From the NCBI GenBank assembly GCA_002786225.1, contig PEQN01000014.1, forward strand, positions 1-64,000: a DNA stretch of 64,000 nt. The letters run 5' to 3'. Numbering within the stretch: the first letter of the stretch is position 1; each line of letters opens with the position of its first letter. The translations under genes were made by a program, and so were the position numbers. Shown one piece after another: positions 10,345-21,715 of the stretch. The notes beneath the pieces are model-generated. The model ran no database searches and had not been told where the DNA came from. It worked only from the letters and a program-made list of their open reading frames with translations. Source of the stretch: Leptospira sp. (GTDB taxonomy: Bacteria; Spirochaetota; Leptospiria; Leptospirales; Leptospiraceae).

Positions 10345-11499
10345 ATGAAAGAATATATTCAATTCATTCTAGATAAAAGATTATTAGTAGTATTACTTGT
10401 CCTCTTGGGTTTCGAACTCTGCCTTCAATTAGGAGCATATAAACCCTTACTTAAGAAAAACTCTTATGCAGCTAATGTTTATAGAATCACATCCCATGCC
10501 AAAGAAAATAAGGAGAAACTAAACCCTGATATTTTAATATTAGGTACTTCAGTTGCATTTGAAGGACTATCCGTCCGCATACTCAATGAAAAATTAGAAT
10601 CACTCGGTTATAAAGTTCAATCCTTAGCTATACCTGGTTCTGAATTGGTTGTGCAGTACCAAGTACTTAAAGAAAATCTAGCTCTTTATCCAAATGTAAA
10701 AATAATCATCCATGTTATGGAACCTGGTATGCCTTGGGTTGATAGAAATGAATTGATTCTTCCAACACTTGCTATGCTTTCTGAAATAAATAATTTCAAT
10801 GCAATGCAAACTATAAGTGATTTTGAATACCAGACTGGGTGGCAGGATTATATGTATCTTGCATTCAAATCAATTGCCTATAGAAGAGATATTAAAGATT
10901 TCCTTTCAGAGCCTCAAGAAAGAATTAAATTCATAGGAAGAGATATCCGTAACCCAAATACACACCCTTGGGATTATGATAATGATCACACAGAATCTAT
11001 AGATTCCTACAAGATCTCTAATTTAGATGAGTGTATGAAAAAAGTTAATCCAGCCAATAATGAACCTATACCTCTCGGTTCTGACAAACGCCATAAAAAG
11101 ATGCTATACGATACATGTGCTTTATCTTTAGTTACTAGTTTGGAAAATGGTGAAACAGAAAGTACGAAACGATACTTTCGCCGCTTAACAAAAATGTATG
11201 AGCTTGTTCCTAAAGATAAAATTAAAGTAATCCATGTTTTTGCTCCTTATTCTGAAATCATCTCCGATTTTGGTAGAGAAAGTCGTCAGCCTTTGTGGCA
11301 GAGAGAATTAAACAATGTAATGAAAAATGTATTCAATCAAGAAAAAGCTGATATTATAAATTTAGAAAGACTTTTGGATGGACCTGATAATGGAAAGTAT
11401 TGCTTTGATTTAATTCATCTCAACCAACAAGGCAAAGAAATTTTCTCAAATACCCTAGGTGATATTCTTTTCCAAAGAATCAAAGCAAATAAATTATAA
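10345..11499 (+). CDS. SGNH-like (AlgJ/AlgX/PatB-type) partner of the MBOAT protein
   Basis: N-terminal TM; GTSVAFEG block-I-like and DLIHLNQQGKEIFSN block-V-like motifs; directly downstream of the MBOAT gene. Confidence 0.6.
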   Translation: MKEYIQFILDKRLLVVLLVLLGFELCLQLGAYKPLLKKNSYAANVYRITSHAKENKEKLNPDILILGTSVAFEGLSVRILNEKLESLGYKVQSLAIPGSELVVQYQVLKENLALYPNVKIIIHVMEPGMPWVDRNELILPTLAMLSEINNFNAMQTISDFEYQTGWQDYMYLAFKSIAYRRDIKDFLSEPQERIKFIGRDIRNPNTHPWDYDNDHTESIDSYKISNLDECMKKVNPANNEPIPLGSDKRHKKMLYDTCALSLVTSLENGETESTKRYFRRLTKMYELVPKDKIKVIHVFAPYSEIISDFGRESRQPLWQRELNNVMKNVFNQEKADIINLERLLDGPDNGKYCFDLIHLNQQGKEIFSNTLGDILFQRIKANKL

Positions 11500-11515
11500 A
11501 ACTTTAAACATTACT

Positions 11516-11842
11516 ATGACTATTCAAGAAGCACAGGATAAAGTTGATGATTACATTCGAAACATTGGAGTTAGATATTTTTCGGAGTTAACAAATCTTG
11601 CTATTCTAATGGAAGAAGTAGGAGAATTATCTAGGCATTTTTCTCGTACGTTTGGAGATCAATCATACAAAAATGGAGAGAATCCGGACGATTTCAAGAA
11701 AGAATTTGGAGATATACTCTTCGTACTTATTTGTTTGGCTAATCAAACAGGTGTTTCTCTAACTGAAGTCTTGGAATCTACACTCAATAAAAATTCAAAT
11801 CGAGATAAAGATAGACATAAAAATAACCCAAAACTTCAATAA
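11516..11842 (+). CDS. MazG-like nucleotide pyrophosphohydrolase
   Basis: MEEVGELSRHFSR ... FKKEFGDILFVLICLANQTG (EExxE...ExxD). Start at Met (MTIQEAQ) rather than ORF-track start. Confidence 0.8.
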   Translation: MTIQEAQDKVDDYIRNIGVRYFSELTNLAILMEEVGELSRHFSRTFGDQSYKNGENPDDFKKEFGDILFVLICLANQTGVSLTEVLESTLNKNSNRDKDRHKNNPKLQ

Positions 11843-11890
11843 CAACGAATGAAAATTTGCATAAGGATTTGTATCTACTTATAAACTAAA

Positions 11891-14431
11891 TTAAACTTGG
11901 AAATACCTAATTTTATTTTTTAAGCTTTCTGCCGTTTGAGAAACTCCATTAGAGTTGGCTGTCATCTCTTCTAATCCAGATGCCGTAGACTGGGTCAAAT
12001 CATTGATATTATAGATTGCTTGAGAAACTTCTCCGATTGCATTTTTTTGTTCTTCCATTGCCAATTTAATTGCAGCAGTAATTTGGTTCAGTCCATCTAC
12101 TTCTTGATTGACAAGTTGATTGATCTTGGATTGGGAATCCATTTGATGATTAATCGTTTTAGTCAAGTCTGAAAATGTATTAACGCCTTTAATAATTGAT
12201 TGAATGAGTTGAGCAGTGTTGGAAATGATGATGGTTCCCTGGTCTATTTCTTTTTCATTAATTTTGATAAGATCATCTATTTCTTTGATACTTTCCGCTG
12301 TCTTATCAGCTAACTTACCTATCTCATCAGCCACTACAGCGAATCCTTTCCCATAATTACCTGCACGTGCAGCTTCAATTGCAGCGTTCAATGCAAGCAA
12401 GTTAATCTGCTCGGATATAGAAGTAATAATTTCAACAACAGAAGTAATCTCTTGTGAGGATTCACTTATTTTATTGATTGATTCCTTCATCTTAACAAGA
12501 GATACTTCTCCTTTTTGCCCTTCATCAACGATACTTCCAACTTTAGCAGATGCATCTCGAACTTTGATACCCATGTCGGAAATTATATGATTCATTTCTT
12601 CCATTTTATCCCTAAGAATAATTACTTTCCCACTTTGATTCTCTGCTTGGGTATTCACATGATCTACTCCAGCACTTACTTCTTCAATCGAAGCAGAAAT
12701 TTCTTCAGCACTTGCTGCTTGTGTTTGAGCATTGCCAGATAAAGAAGTTAAGGCTGCTGTCATTTCTTCTGAGGATGAGGCAAGATCATCTGAAACTTCT
12801 TGGTTGGACTGAAGGATGTCCTTAAATTTTTGAATCAATGAATTTAAACTACTGCTAAGTACTCCTATTTCATCATCATTGAGAACCAGTAATTGATTCT
12901 TTAAATCACCCTCTGCCATTTCATTCAATCTACGAGAGGCAGATTTAAGAGGAGAAATTTTTTGACCTACACTATAAGCAAAAGCAAAAATAAAGAGCAC
13001 TATCAAAGTAATGATCACATAGATAATTCGCAAAGTCGACTCTAAGGAAGGAGCTTCTATAGAAGCGTAGTCCAAAACAGCGACTATAGATACAAATTGA
13101 TTCTCTAGTCTTAGTTCTTGTTTGATATAAAAGTGATTTCCAATTTTGAATTTTCCTATACTATCAACGGATTCATTAGATAGAGAATACCAATTGCTAT
13201 TCGTAAAATTAGAATTTGATATCTTACTAATCACCTTATTGTCTTGGTCAATTAGAGCAAGGAACCCATTCTTACCAAAACTTGCTCGGCTTGAATATGA
13301 ATCAAAATAATCAGCAATTCGGTAAACACCAACGAGGTATCCGAGAATTTTGGATTTATCATTCACTATTGGCCTAAGGACCGCTTGTACAGGATTACCA
13401 AATATAGAAACAAATACTTTGGAGGGTTTTGTTTCAAAAGATTTAGAATTGATCAACTCATTGATAGAAGGATAGGCATCTAATTTGCTTCCGATTATTT
13501 TACCTTCTTTATCATTCTTATAACTAGCAAACACTCTAGAATCTGAAAGTGTTATTACGAAAATATTCTCAAGAAAAAACTGTGATTCGTTGAGAGCTAT
13601 ACGATAAAAAATAGAATTTATTTCATCTCGTTTTCTTTGCTCTAAGGCTTTAACTAGAATTTGATCATTTGCAAATTCATTGTATATGGAGAGTTTGCTC
13701 TCATAAAACTCGGAGATCCCTTGGAGATTAGAAATATTCATATTCCGCATTTGTTCAGAATAAATTTTCAAAGTGGATTGAACTGCAAAAGTGTAGGACA
13801 TCAAAGAAATAATAATTCCTATACTTAAGAATCCAATTCCCGCAAAGCCCACTATGATAACTTGTATTTTCGATAGAAAACTGACTTTCGATATTTGACT
13901 CTTGGGCAATACACCTAAACTGCGATATTTTGAAAATACAGCATTAGAAGAAAAATAGATTATGAGAATACTTAATAATCCTGTAATTAAATAGGTTCCA
14001 GAATTAATAAGCCCTTGGGTGGTAGTACCATTTGTAACATAAATTGTTGAGAAATAAGAAAATACAGATGGCAATGCCCATCGGTAAAATCCATTTAAAC
14101 TTTGTTTGATTCCTAAATGATTGAATTTATCAAGTGCCTTATCATAATCATCTTCCGAAATCTCAGACTTGCTCTCTAATAAAAGAAAATACTTTTTAAT
14201 TGGCCTAAGATGAATCGATAAATAGATAGTCACCCATACTATAGTGATCAAGACATAGACAATAGTAATCAAAAGTCCGGTTTTAATTTGAGATGCATTG
14301 GCATTGGAAAAATAGAAAGAGAGTAAAACGCTTAATGGTACTAAAACAGTGTAATTTAAAACTTCTGTTTTTAGAATATATTCTCGGAGAAATCTGCTAT
14401 AAGTAATTCGAGTTGAATCCAACATGCTCAT
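11891..14431 (-). CDS. Methyl-accepting chemotaxis protein with large sensory N-terminus
   Basis: [38 protein letters not shown] signature; HAMP-like [16 protein letters not shown]. Confidence 0.93.
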   Translation of the reverse strand: MSMLDSTRITYSRFLREYILKTEVLNYTVLVPLSVLLSFYFSNANASQIKTGLLITIVYVLITIVWVTIYLSIHLRPIKKYFLLLESKSEISEDDYDKALDKFNHLGIKQSLNGFYRWALPSVFSYFSTIYVTNGTTTQGLINSGTYLITGLLSILIIYFSSNAVFSKYRSLGVLPKSQISKVSFLSKIQVIIVGFAGIGFLSIGIIISLMSYTFAVQSTLKIYSEQMRNMNISNLQGISEFYESKLSIYNEFANDQILVKALEQRKRDEINSIFYRIALNESQFFLENIFVITLSDSRVFASYKNDKEGKIIGSKLDAYPSINELINSKSFETKPSKVFVSIFGNPVQAVLRPIVNDKSKILGYLVGVYRIADYFDSYSSRASFGKNGFLALIDQDNKVISKISNSNFTNSNWYSLSNESVDSIGKFKIGNHFYIKQELRLENQFVSIVAVLDYASIEAPSLESTLRIIYVIITLIVLFIFAFAYSVGQKISPLKSASRRLNEMAEGDLKNQLLVLNDDEIGVLSSSLNSLIQKFKDILQSNQEVSDDLASSSEEMTAALTSLSGNAQTQAASAEEISASIEEVSAGVDHVNTQAENQSGKVIILRDKMEEMNHIISDMGIKVRDASAKVGSIVDEGQKGEVSLVKMKESINKISESSQEITSVVEIITSISEQINLLALNAAIEAARAGNYGKGFAVVADEIGKLADKTAESIKEIDDLIKINEKEIDQGTIIISNTAQLIQSIIKGVNTFSDLTKTINHQMDSQSKINQLVNQEVDGLNQITAAIKLAMEEQKNAIGEVSQAIYNINDLTQSTASGLEEMTANSNGVSQTAESLKNKIRYFQV

Positions 14432-14474
14432 ACATATAGTATCGGAATCCGTACTTGGATTGTCAATCCTTGGT

Positions 14475-15659
14475 TTAAAAAGAAAATTTTAAGGCAAAAC
14501 TACCACCATAGATTTCTTTATCCCCATAGATTGCCTCCAAAGTGGCTTTTAATAAGAAAAAATCCAATTCTAAGCCACCGATAGCATAGGCTATGCTTCT
14601 TTTTGAGTGTCCAGTCGCAGAAGCATTCAAAGAAAGAGTTCCCGCTTGCTGTATGGATTTATCTTGGTTGAAAAACTGTTGGTATTCTCTAGGAATGTTT
14701 ACTTCTTGCAATCCATTCGCTTGGATCACGAAGGGACCTGACCTTTGCAATTGAATGGAACTTTGTCCATTATTCCAGGTATAACCTCCACCCGTATACA
14801 AGGTTGCAATCCAGAATACAGTGATCCCTGTTCTAAGGTCTGCATTGTATGTTTTAGTTTCTGTAGCGTAAAAGAATGTAGTATCCCCACCCCATTTCCC
14901 TTGTACATTTTGCAATTCAAGTTTCTGTGCTTGCTCATTCTGGTACTGGATAGTATAATCTTGTTTGGAATAATGGTAGCCACCTCCCAAATTGAATCCC
15001 GTCCAAACAAAAATTGAATTCAAAAAGGAAACTGCTTCAACCGCTTGGAAGCGGATCATACCGCCTGCTGATTTGATGTTTCCTTGAAAACGAAGATTCT
15101 CTTGAGCAGATTGAAGCCCTTTTGCATCAGCTTCAGATACTTTAACATCCATTCCATGAAGGTAAATAGTAAAACGTCTTAGAAAAGAATCCTGGTCAAA
15201 ACCAAGTATCCATCCAAGATTAAAATCAAGATTCACTGATGGGTTCAGAGAAACCCCACCATTAGGGAAATTTGGCAGTTTTATTTTGTCGGATTGAATC
15301 ACCACATCGTCTTTTTTGGTTCCAGCAACTCCTAATCCAAATCCAATTTGAAATCTTTTGACATCACCAACTCCGACACTATTACTTACGATTTGGTTTA
15401 AAAAAGTAGTCTCTGTATTGTTTTTCAAAACTTCTTGAAGGTAAACAGATTCTATCTGAGTTAAGGTACCGTTTAATTCTTTGGTAATCCCACCCGGGAA
15501 AAAATTGCAAACGGAACTCGTGCATGTAAATTGAGCTTCTAGACGCGAGGAAAACAAAAAAACTACCGAAAATAACAATAAGAAAAAAAGATCGATCATA
15601 CGTAGTTGTTTCATAGTTGTTCCTTTAAAATTATATGACAAACGAAATGCTTCAATCAA
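14475..15659 (-). CDS. Hypothetical exported/outer-membrane protein
   Basis: Signal-like N-terminus ([17 protein letters not shown]), Gly/aromatic beta-strand-like segments, C-terminal ALKFSF. Confidence 0.5.
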   Translation of the reverse strand: MIEAFRLSYNFKGTTMKQLRMIDLFFLLLFSVVFLFSSRLEAQFTCTSSVCNFFPGGITKELNGTLTQIESVYLQEVLKNNTETTFLNQIVSNSVGVGDVKRFQIGFGLGVAGTKKDDVVIQSDKIKLPNFPNGGVSLNPSVNLDFNLGWILGFDQDSFLRRFTIYLHGMDVKVSEADAKGLQSAQENLRFQGNIKSAGGMIRFQAVEAVSFLNSIFVWTGFNLGGGYHYSKQDYTIQYQNEQAQKLELQNVQGKWGGDTTFFYATETKTYNADLRTGITVFWIATLYTGGGYTWNNGQSSIQLQRSGPFVIQANGLQEVNIPREYQQFFNQDKSIQQAGTLSLNASATGHSKRSIAYAIGGLELDFFLLKATLEAIYGDKEIYGGSFALKFSF

Positions 15660-15680
15660 TCATTTATTTCCGAATCATGT

Positions 15681-16001
15681 ATGAATAATTTACGGTTTCT
15701 TATAGTTCCCCTATTAATTTTAGGGTATTTTTCCTTCTTTCAAGAAATTCCAAGCGAAGAGAGGAGAGAAAAGAAACAAAATCTACTTCGGGTTTTACCT
15801 GCTTTTCGTCCAGAAGAATGTGATTGGGCGATTCGAAAATTTATCTGCCTTCGTTGTCTGAAAAACGGAAAACAATATGCCCAGAATATCATCTTTGATT
15901 CGGAAGATAGACCTATGCGAATACATGGTTGCTTTTCTGAAAGGGATGGATTTATTCCTGTAAACGAAGGCAGAGATCATTCTACTGACTTCGAAGAATG
16001 A
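15681..16001 (+). CDS. Hypothetical small secreted protein
   Basis: N-terminal hydrophobic segment; CLRC motif; ORF has no strong competitor. Confidence 0.4.
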   Translation: MNNLRFLIVPLLILGYFSFFQEIPSEERREKKQNLLRVLPAFRPEECDWAIRKFICLRCLKNGKQYAQNIIFDSEDRPMRIHGCFSERDGFIPVNEGRDHSTDFEE

Positions 16002-16061
16002 AATTCATGCTGGAATCTTTTTTTTCTTGCTATCTTATTCCCATTACCTAGGATTCTCGAT

Positions 16062-16559
16062 ATGAGTTGGAGAAGGTTTTTTAGACATTTTTTCTATAGG
16101 TTTCGAACTATCCATAGCAGTTTCTCTAAGGAAAGTTTAGAAAGAATTACACAAGCAATCACAGAATCAGAAAAGGAGCATGATGCCGAGTTGGTTTTTG
16201 CATTAGAATCTGCAATCTCACCACTTGTTGCCCTGAGAGGATATTCCGCTCGTGAAAGATCCATCGATGTATTCAGCCAACTAAGAGTTTGGGATACGGA
16301 AAAGAATTCAGGTGTTCTTCTCTACTTACTGCTTGCAGACCATGACATTGAAATTCTGGTAGATAGAGGAATCAATGCATTGACCAAGCCTGGAGATTGG
16401 GAAGCAATCTGCAGAGCCATGGAAGGAAATTTTCGAGAAGGGAAATTTGAGGAAGGTGTTAAATTAGGAATTTTTGAAATCACTAAGATTTTAAAGAAAT
16501 ATTTTCCTAAGACGACTGGAGATAAAAATGAGATTCCAAATCGACCTGTAATTCTTTAG
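16062..16559 (+). CDS. TPM-domain protein
   Basis: ITESEKEHDAELVFAL..., NSGVLLYLLLADHDIEILVDRGI, EAICRAMEGNFREGKFEEGV typical of TPM domain. Confidence 0.75.
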   Translation: MSWRRFFRHFFYRFRTIHSSFSKESLERITQAITESEKEHDAELVFALESAISPLVALRGYSARERSIDVFSQLRVWDTEKNSGVLLYLLLADHDIEILVDRGINALTKPGDWEAICRAMEGNFREGKFEEGVKLGIFEITKILKKYFPKTTGDKNEIPNRPVIL

Positions 16560-16607
16560 GCAGGAGCCAGGAATTACAGATCAAACAGGTTTATTAAGAT
16601 TCTTAAA

Positions 16608-16889
16608 TTATTTTAAGCAGGTTTGGATAGAAGCAATATTGTTTGCCTTGTCTAGGCATTCTAGATCAAATTTACCTTCCATACAATCTTTCTTCAATTT
16701 ACCCATGAGAGTTGCTTTCATAGGTGCAAATTTTGCTTTGTCTTCATCACTTGCAGCTGCAACGATCTTTTCAAAAAGACCATTTAATGTAGTCTCACAC
16801 TGCTCACCTGTATACACAGATCCGCCACCGCAATTTGCAAAACCTACAACAATCGACAATACCGCAACTATTAGAAATTTTTGATTCAT
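16608..16889 (-). CDS. Small cysteine-containing lipoprotein
   Basis: MNQKFLIVAVLSIVVGFANCGGG lipobox; spaced Cys residues; start at internal Met (ORF track extends to 16958). Confidence 0.6.
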   Translation of the reverse strand: MNQKFLIVAVLSIVVGFANCGGGSVYTGEQCETTLNGLFEKIVAAASDEDKAKFAPMKATLMGKLKKDCMEGKFDLECLDKANNIASIQTCLK

Positions 16890-16965
16890 TCTACACGTCC
16901 TTTCTCTATTTAAAGGATATATTTTTGGAATAAGAAAAGTTGGAAAGCCCTTTTCCAAGTAGAAA

Positions 16966-17850
16966 TTATTTTAATTGGCTCTTGGCGTCTTCGTATCCTT
17001 GGAGAATCAATTGGTTGGATTGTTTTTTAGAGAAATTCATTATGGAACCGAGACCTAGATTTCGAGTGGGAGCCACAGTGCGAATTCGAATACTTGAGGT
17101 TTCATGCCCAAAACTATAAAGAAAACCCTCTATAGGAGACATTTTCTGAATCTTCTCTCTTTCCATTTGTAGAAATCTATGAATCATTTGGTAAGAACCT
17201 ACAAGACTTAGCTCAAAGACTCTTTCGATAGCATCACGGTTGGATCTAGGAGTCTCCAAATCCATATCTGCACCAACAGGTGAGAGCAGAACTACAACAA
17301 TATCTCTAGCTCCTGCTTCAATTACAGGCTGTATGGGAGTATTTGCCATCAAACCCCCGTCCCAATAAGGAATTCCATTTAAATACTGCCATGGAAAAAC
17401 AAGGGGAATGGCACTGGAAGCAAGGATATGAGCCAGTGTTATTTGAGAATTAGAGAAGTATTTCAACTCAGCACTTAGGATATCAACAGCAGAAATAAAA
17501 ATTTTCTGTTTAGATGATTTGCAAGAATCCAAGTTTATGTTCTCTTCCAAAAGTTCTTTCAGAGGCGAAATATCAACAATAGGTGTGAATGTTCTAGTTA
17601 AAAATCTCCAAATCATTCTCCAAATGGAGTATTGAAAAACTTTGTCTCTTTCAATATTCTGCCAAAGTTGGATGAGCTTACTCGAGTTCATTCCAGAGGC
17701 TATAGCCACTGTGTTGATGGCTCCCACAGAGGTTCCGGCTATGTAATCAGGTATAAACTGGATTTCCTCCAAGTATTTTAGGACGCCAGCTTGGTAGGCA
17801 CCACGTGCTCCACCACCAGATAGTACCAGGGCCGTTTTCTTAGTTGCCAT
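16966..17850 (-). CDS. Patatin-like phospholipase
   Basis: LSGGGARGAYQAGVL, GTSVGAIN (GxSxG), DGGLMANTP (DGG). Confidence 0.92.
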   Translation of the reverse strand: MATKKTALVLSGGGARGAYQAGVLKYLEEIQFIPDYIAGTSVGAINTVAIASGMNSSKLIQLWQNIERDKVFQYSIWRMIWRFLTRTFTPIVDISPLKELLEENINLDSCKSSKQKIFISAVDILSAELKYFSNSQITLAHILASSAIPLVFPWQYLNGIPYWDGGLMANTPIQPVIEAGARDIVVVLLSPVGADMDLETPRSNRDAIERVFELSLVGSYQMIHRFLQMEREKIQKMSPIEGFLYSFGHETSSIRIRTVAPTRNLGLGSIMNFSKKQSNQLILQGYEDAKSQLK

Positions 17851-18031
17851 ATTCTTACTGAATTCTAATTATCCGACTTTCTGTCATGAAATTTCAATCT
17901 TATTTAACTAAAAATAACCTCTGCCTTGCTTAAGGATTTTGAAAACCTATAGATTCTAGTAGGAAAAAAAGATTTTGCAGAATCCTTATCTTAACAAATT
18001 GTATTCTATTAACACAAATAGGAGTATCCAT

Positions 18032-18397
18032 TTGAAATTTTTATTGATTCTACTAATTACTATGTCCCCTTTACTTGCCCTTCCCAGTAGCAAGGAGGCC
18101 AAAGAGTGGCAAGAACTTGCTAAGAAAATCTGTGGCAAAACCTCTGATTGTATGAAAAAATCGGCAGAGAAGCTTCCTCCCGATCAGAAGAAAATGGTTC
18201 TATCTATGATCCCACCAATAGAATCTTGCGTGAGCAATAAGAATGGGAGTCCTGATCCGACCGAGCCAAGCCAAAGTTTTAGCAAGGAAGACCTTGAAGC
18301 TATGAAAAAATGTGTGAAGGATATGAATGCTCTCACTTGTGAACAGCTTATGGAAGAAGAAAATCAACCAAAGTCTTGTGAGAGATTCAATCAATAA
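18032..18397 (+). CDS. Small exported Cys-containing protein
   Basis: TTG start with GGAG at 18021-18024; signal-like KFLLILLITMSPLLALP; six Cys residues. Confidence 0.45.
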   Translation: MKFLLILLITMSPLLALPSSKEAKEWQELAKKICGKTSDCMKKSAEKLPPDQKKMVLSMIPPIESCVSNKNGSPDPTEPSQSFSKEDLEAMKKCVKDMNALTCEQLMEEENQPKSCERFNQ

Positions 18398-18499
18398 ATT
18401 TTCTCAAACCTAACCGTCTTTATTCGTTAAATACCTTAAAGATGGTTTAGAATTCAGTAAAACACTTGCCTATCCTAATCTTTTCAGGATTTTGGTAGA

Positions 18500-20173
18500 G
18501 TGCCAATGGAGAAAGATCAAATCATTCATACTTTCCATACAATTACATCTCTAATCTTTATAGGTATAGCATTATCAACTCATTGTTCCCTTCCCTCAGA
18601 AGAAAGCGGTAACAAAGTACTAGTTCTTCCAAAGACTGATATTCGCTTAGAATTTAGAGGACTGATTCAGAAGAATCCAAATCTTGTAATCAAGCCCCCA
18701 TTTAAATTGCAAGCTAGAGCTTACTCCTGCCCTGAACTAGTAGATACTCAATTCGATCGCATAGCAATGAAGGACTATCCAGAATGTATGAAAAGTTATG
18801 TTGAGAAAATCCAAGAATTCAATTCATTCGAATACAAACTAGATTTAGATGTTCCAGAGAATTGGACTCATACTTACATTGAACTACTTGGACTAGAAGA
18901 AAGTCGAGGGATGTATTCTCCTGGACACAATCCTTTTTGGTTTGGATATACAAGTGGTGAGATAGTAACTTTTCGAAATGATTTTAATTTTAAATCACAA
19001 GAAAATCCCATTCCTGATAAAAAACAATTTGAACTTGCTAGTCGTTTCTCTCCAATTCTTATTCTCAAATCAGATAAAAAAGAAATCCCAACGAATCTAG
19101 AAAAGTATCGAAATCACAAAACTTTAGCAAAGACCCAGGCAAGCTTAACTAAATCTGGATTGCCACTTACTAAATATGAATCAATAGAGATGCCTTATTA
19201 TGCTCTGGAGAAACCAGAGAACCTGCCAAACTATTTAGCTGACAAAGATCCTACTCATGTATACTTTCATGTTCGTTATGCGAATACAATTCTTTCAGGA
19301 ACCCAAGAAGAAGCCTTACCTGGTTTTAGAGACAACTCCAATTATTGGTATGAAGCGAGTGACGGGAAGTATGTAATCTCCTATTGGCTATGGTTTGACA
19401 ATAACCACGGTCCAAGTCCTATGGGCAATTTTCACCAAGGGGATTTAGAGTCCTATGCTGTACTTTGTGACGCAAAAGGCAATCCTCTAAGAATTTTAAC
19501 GACCGGTCATGACCACATAACACTTGATACAGAGTGGAAGAATATTAATTCTATCAACCACCATCCACTGCTTTATATTGCTTCTGGAAATGGTTCCGAT
19601 GGAGGAAATCCTATTTCTGCTTATGGTGGTTATGAAGTACTACTTGAAGCTGGGAATGCTCTTTTTAATTCCCTTGCCGATCCAAGAGATATTTTTCCGG
19701 AAGCAGGTAAGGAAAGTAAGATTATACTTCCAGCAAGTCTTTCCAAGGAAGACCTAAAGTCGGTTCGTATAGGCAGTGGACTAGAGAATACTAAGACGCT
19801 TGATCTTTCTAATTCTGTGTTTCGATCGATTGCAAAATTAGTTGCTTGGGAAGAACCTGGTTGGGTAAACAAGAAGTCAGTGGAAGATCCTGATAACCAA
19901 CATACAGTTGATAACCAAATTGCTGATTTTCTTGTATTCAATGGAAGAATAGGATCTCATCCAAGAAAAGAATTAAAATACCTTCAACTCAAACAATTTG
20001 GTGAAAGCCCAAGAAACGCACCTTTCAAAATTAATATCGAACAGCATTATACCTATGAAAGACCGCGCTTAGATAGAACATATTCTGGCAGAGAGGGAAA
20101 CTATGGTCCGAAATTTTTGGGCACAACAAATACTGCCCAATTTACTTCTACTGTTTCAGCAAAAACTAAATAA
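18500..20173 (+). CDS. Hypothetical lipoprotein
   Basis: N-terminal hydrophobic segment ending ALSTHCS; long ORF with HGPSPMGNFHQGDLE and YIASGNGSDGG. Confidence 0.55.
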   Translation: MPMEKDQIIHTFHTITSLIFIGIALSTHCSLPSEESGNKVLVLPKTDIRLEFRGLIQKNPNLVIKPPFKLQARAYSCPELVDTQFDRIAMKDYPECMKSYVEKIQEFNSFEYKLDLDVPENWTHTYIELLGLEESRGMYSPGHNPFWFGYTSGEIVTFRNDFNFKSQENPIPDKKQFELASRFSPILILKSDKKEIPTNLEKYRNHKTLAKTQASLTKSGLPLTKYESIEMPYYALEKPENLPNYLADKDPTHVYFHVRYANTILSGTQEEALPGFRDNSNYWYEASDGKYVISYWLWFDNNHGPSPMGNFHQGDLESYAVLCDAKGNPLRILTTGHDHITLDTEWKNINSINHHPLLYIASGNGSDGGNPISAYGGYEVLLEAGNALFNSLADPRDIFPEAGKESKIILPASLSKEDLKSVRIGSGLENTKTLDLSNSVFRSIAKLVAWEEPGWVNKKSVEDPDNQHTVDNQIADFLVFNGRIGSHPRKELKYLQLKQFGESPRNAPFKINIEQHYTYERPRLDRTYSGREGNYGPKFLGTTNTAQFTSTVSAKTK

Positions 20174-20225
20174 ATCTATAGCTTTCTCAAAAACTTTGAG
20201 CTACTTTATATAAACATTCAAATTA

Positions 20226-21029
20226 TCAATGAAAGTCTTTGTAAAGCTTTTTGAACATAATTTTTTCTAATGTTGAGGGTGAGACCAATCGTAGCAATTT
20301 CATTGCAAAGCCAGATTTATCTATGGTTACTAATTTGGATTTAGGATTTTCAACTGCTTCCAGTATACTCAAAGCAACTTCATCTGCAGTTTTAATTTTC
20401 CCTGAGGCTTGTTCTTCTTTTAAGTTAGAACCATGCGCATCTAGACCTGATTGTCGCAAATTAGTTCTAGTATAAGGTGGACAAACCAAAATAGATCGAA
20501 CCTTATGCTCACTCATCTCAATGCGAAAGGATTCCATAGCCGCGTGAAGGGCTGACTTGGAAGAAGAATAAGCAGCCCTTCCAGGCACACCATATAAGGC
20601 TGAAACTGTTGAAGTACTAACTACGGTTCCTTGAGCCTTAAGCAACAAAGGCACCAAGCCTTGGACAAGACGAATTGGACCAAAGAAGTTTGTTTCAAAA
20701 GTTTTTCGGAACACATCCATTTGAGTCGTGTCAAAACGTCCATGAGCTGTTATCCCTGCATTATTAAAAAGAACATCCAAGGTTGAGATCTTAGATTTAA
20801 AAATCGATTTTATAGCTTTTTCCACTTGATCTGGTTTAGAAATATCACAAGATATAGTAATGATTTGAGAATTCTTTTCTGAATTATTTTGAGATTTAAC
20901 TTTTGGATTGCGAGAAAGAATTACGATAGTTTCTGCAAGTCCATTTAAACGATGAAAGATTGCTTCCCCAATTCCACTGGAAGCTCCAGTAATGAGAACA
21001 GTTTTGTTTTTCCAGTAGTTATGATTCAT
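20226..21029 (-). CDS. Short-chain dehydrogenase/reductase
   Basis: TGASSGIGEA, NNAG, and YSSSKSALHA (YxxxK) motifs. Confidence 0.92.
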   Translation of the reverse strand: MNHNYWKNKTVLITGASSGIGEAIFHRLNGLAETIVILSRNPKVKSQNNSEKNSQIITISCDISKPDQVEKAIKSIFKSKISTLDVLFNNAGITAHGRFDTTQMDVFRKTFETNFFGPIRLVQGLVPLLLKAQGTVVSTSTVSALYGVPGRAAYSSSKSALHAAMESFRIEMSEHKVRSILVCPPYTRTNLRQSGLDAHGSNLKEEQASGKIKTADEVALSILEAVENPKSKLVTIDKSGFAMKLLRLVSPSTLEKIMFKKLYKDFH

Positions 21030-21191
21030 AATTTTTCCTTTCTAAATCTTAGGATAGCAAGTTGATTCTTTTATCCAAGTTTTCTTAGGCTTCTCAAATT
21101 ATCCAGTCTTGTATAAAAAGATTTTCATTTTCTTACCTTACTTCAAAGAAAATGACTTGCTCAATATCTTAAAATTTCTCTAATTATCTCT

Positions 21192-21641
21192 ATGTCCAAA
21201 AAATTCATCCTCATTCTAATCGTAACTCCCTGGATCTATTGCACAGCAGCTGAAAGAAAGATTACCATACCAACCAATTGTAATTCATTTAAGACTTGTT
21301 ATGATAAATCTCAAACAACCGATATCTATCGAAATAAAATTCGATATTTGGATGGTGCCTTACATTTTTGGAGATCAACAGATGGCGAGGGACTTATGGC
21401 TAAGGCTCTAGTTGAAAGAGCTTCTTATATTGTAAAAGAAGCAGGCGGAGAAACTGGTTATAAAGGTTCAGATATGAATCTTAAAGTTACTCATAAAAAA
21501 GAATACAAAGAGACATCCTACTCTGCCGCTATCACTGACTTAACAGAAGCAATAAAATATAAATCTTCTTTGAATAAGGATGAGATGGATGCAGCCAAAG
21601 ATTTGCTTAAGCAGACAACAAAACTTTTAGAGGAATTATAA
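21192..21641 (+). CDS. Hypothetical lipoprotein
   Basis: Signal-like LILIVTPWIYC followed by soluble helical region. Confidence 0.45.
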   Translation: MSKKFILILIVTPWIYCTAAERKITIPTNCNSFKTCYDKSQTTDIYRNKIRYLDGALHFWRSTDGEGLMAKALVERASYIVKEAGGETGYKGSDMNLKVTHKKEYKETSYSAAITDLTEAIKYKSSLNKDEMDAAKDLLKQTTKLLEEL

Positions 21642-21715
21642 TTATTTCCAAACGAATCATTCCTTTAAAAAGAATAATTCAAAGAATATAAGAAAAATAT
21701 ATTATAGAACATATT

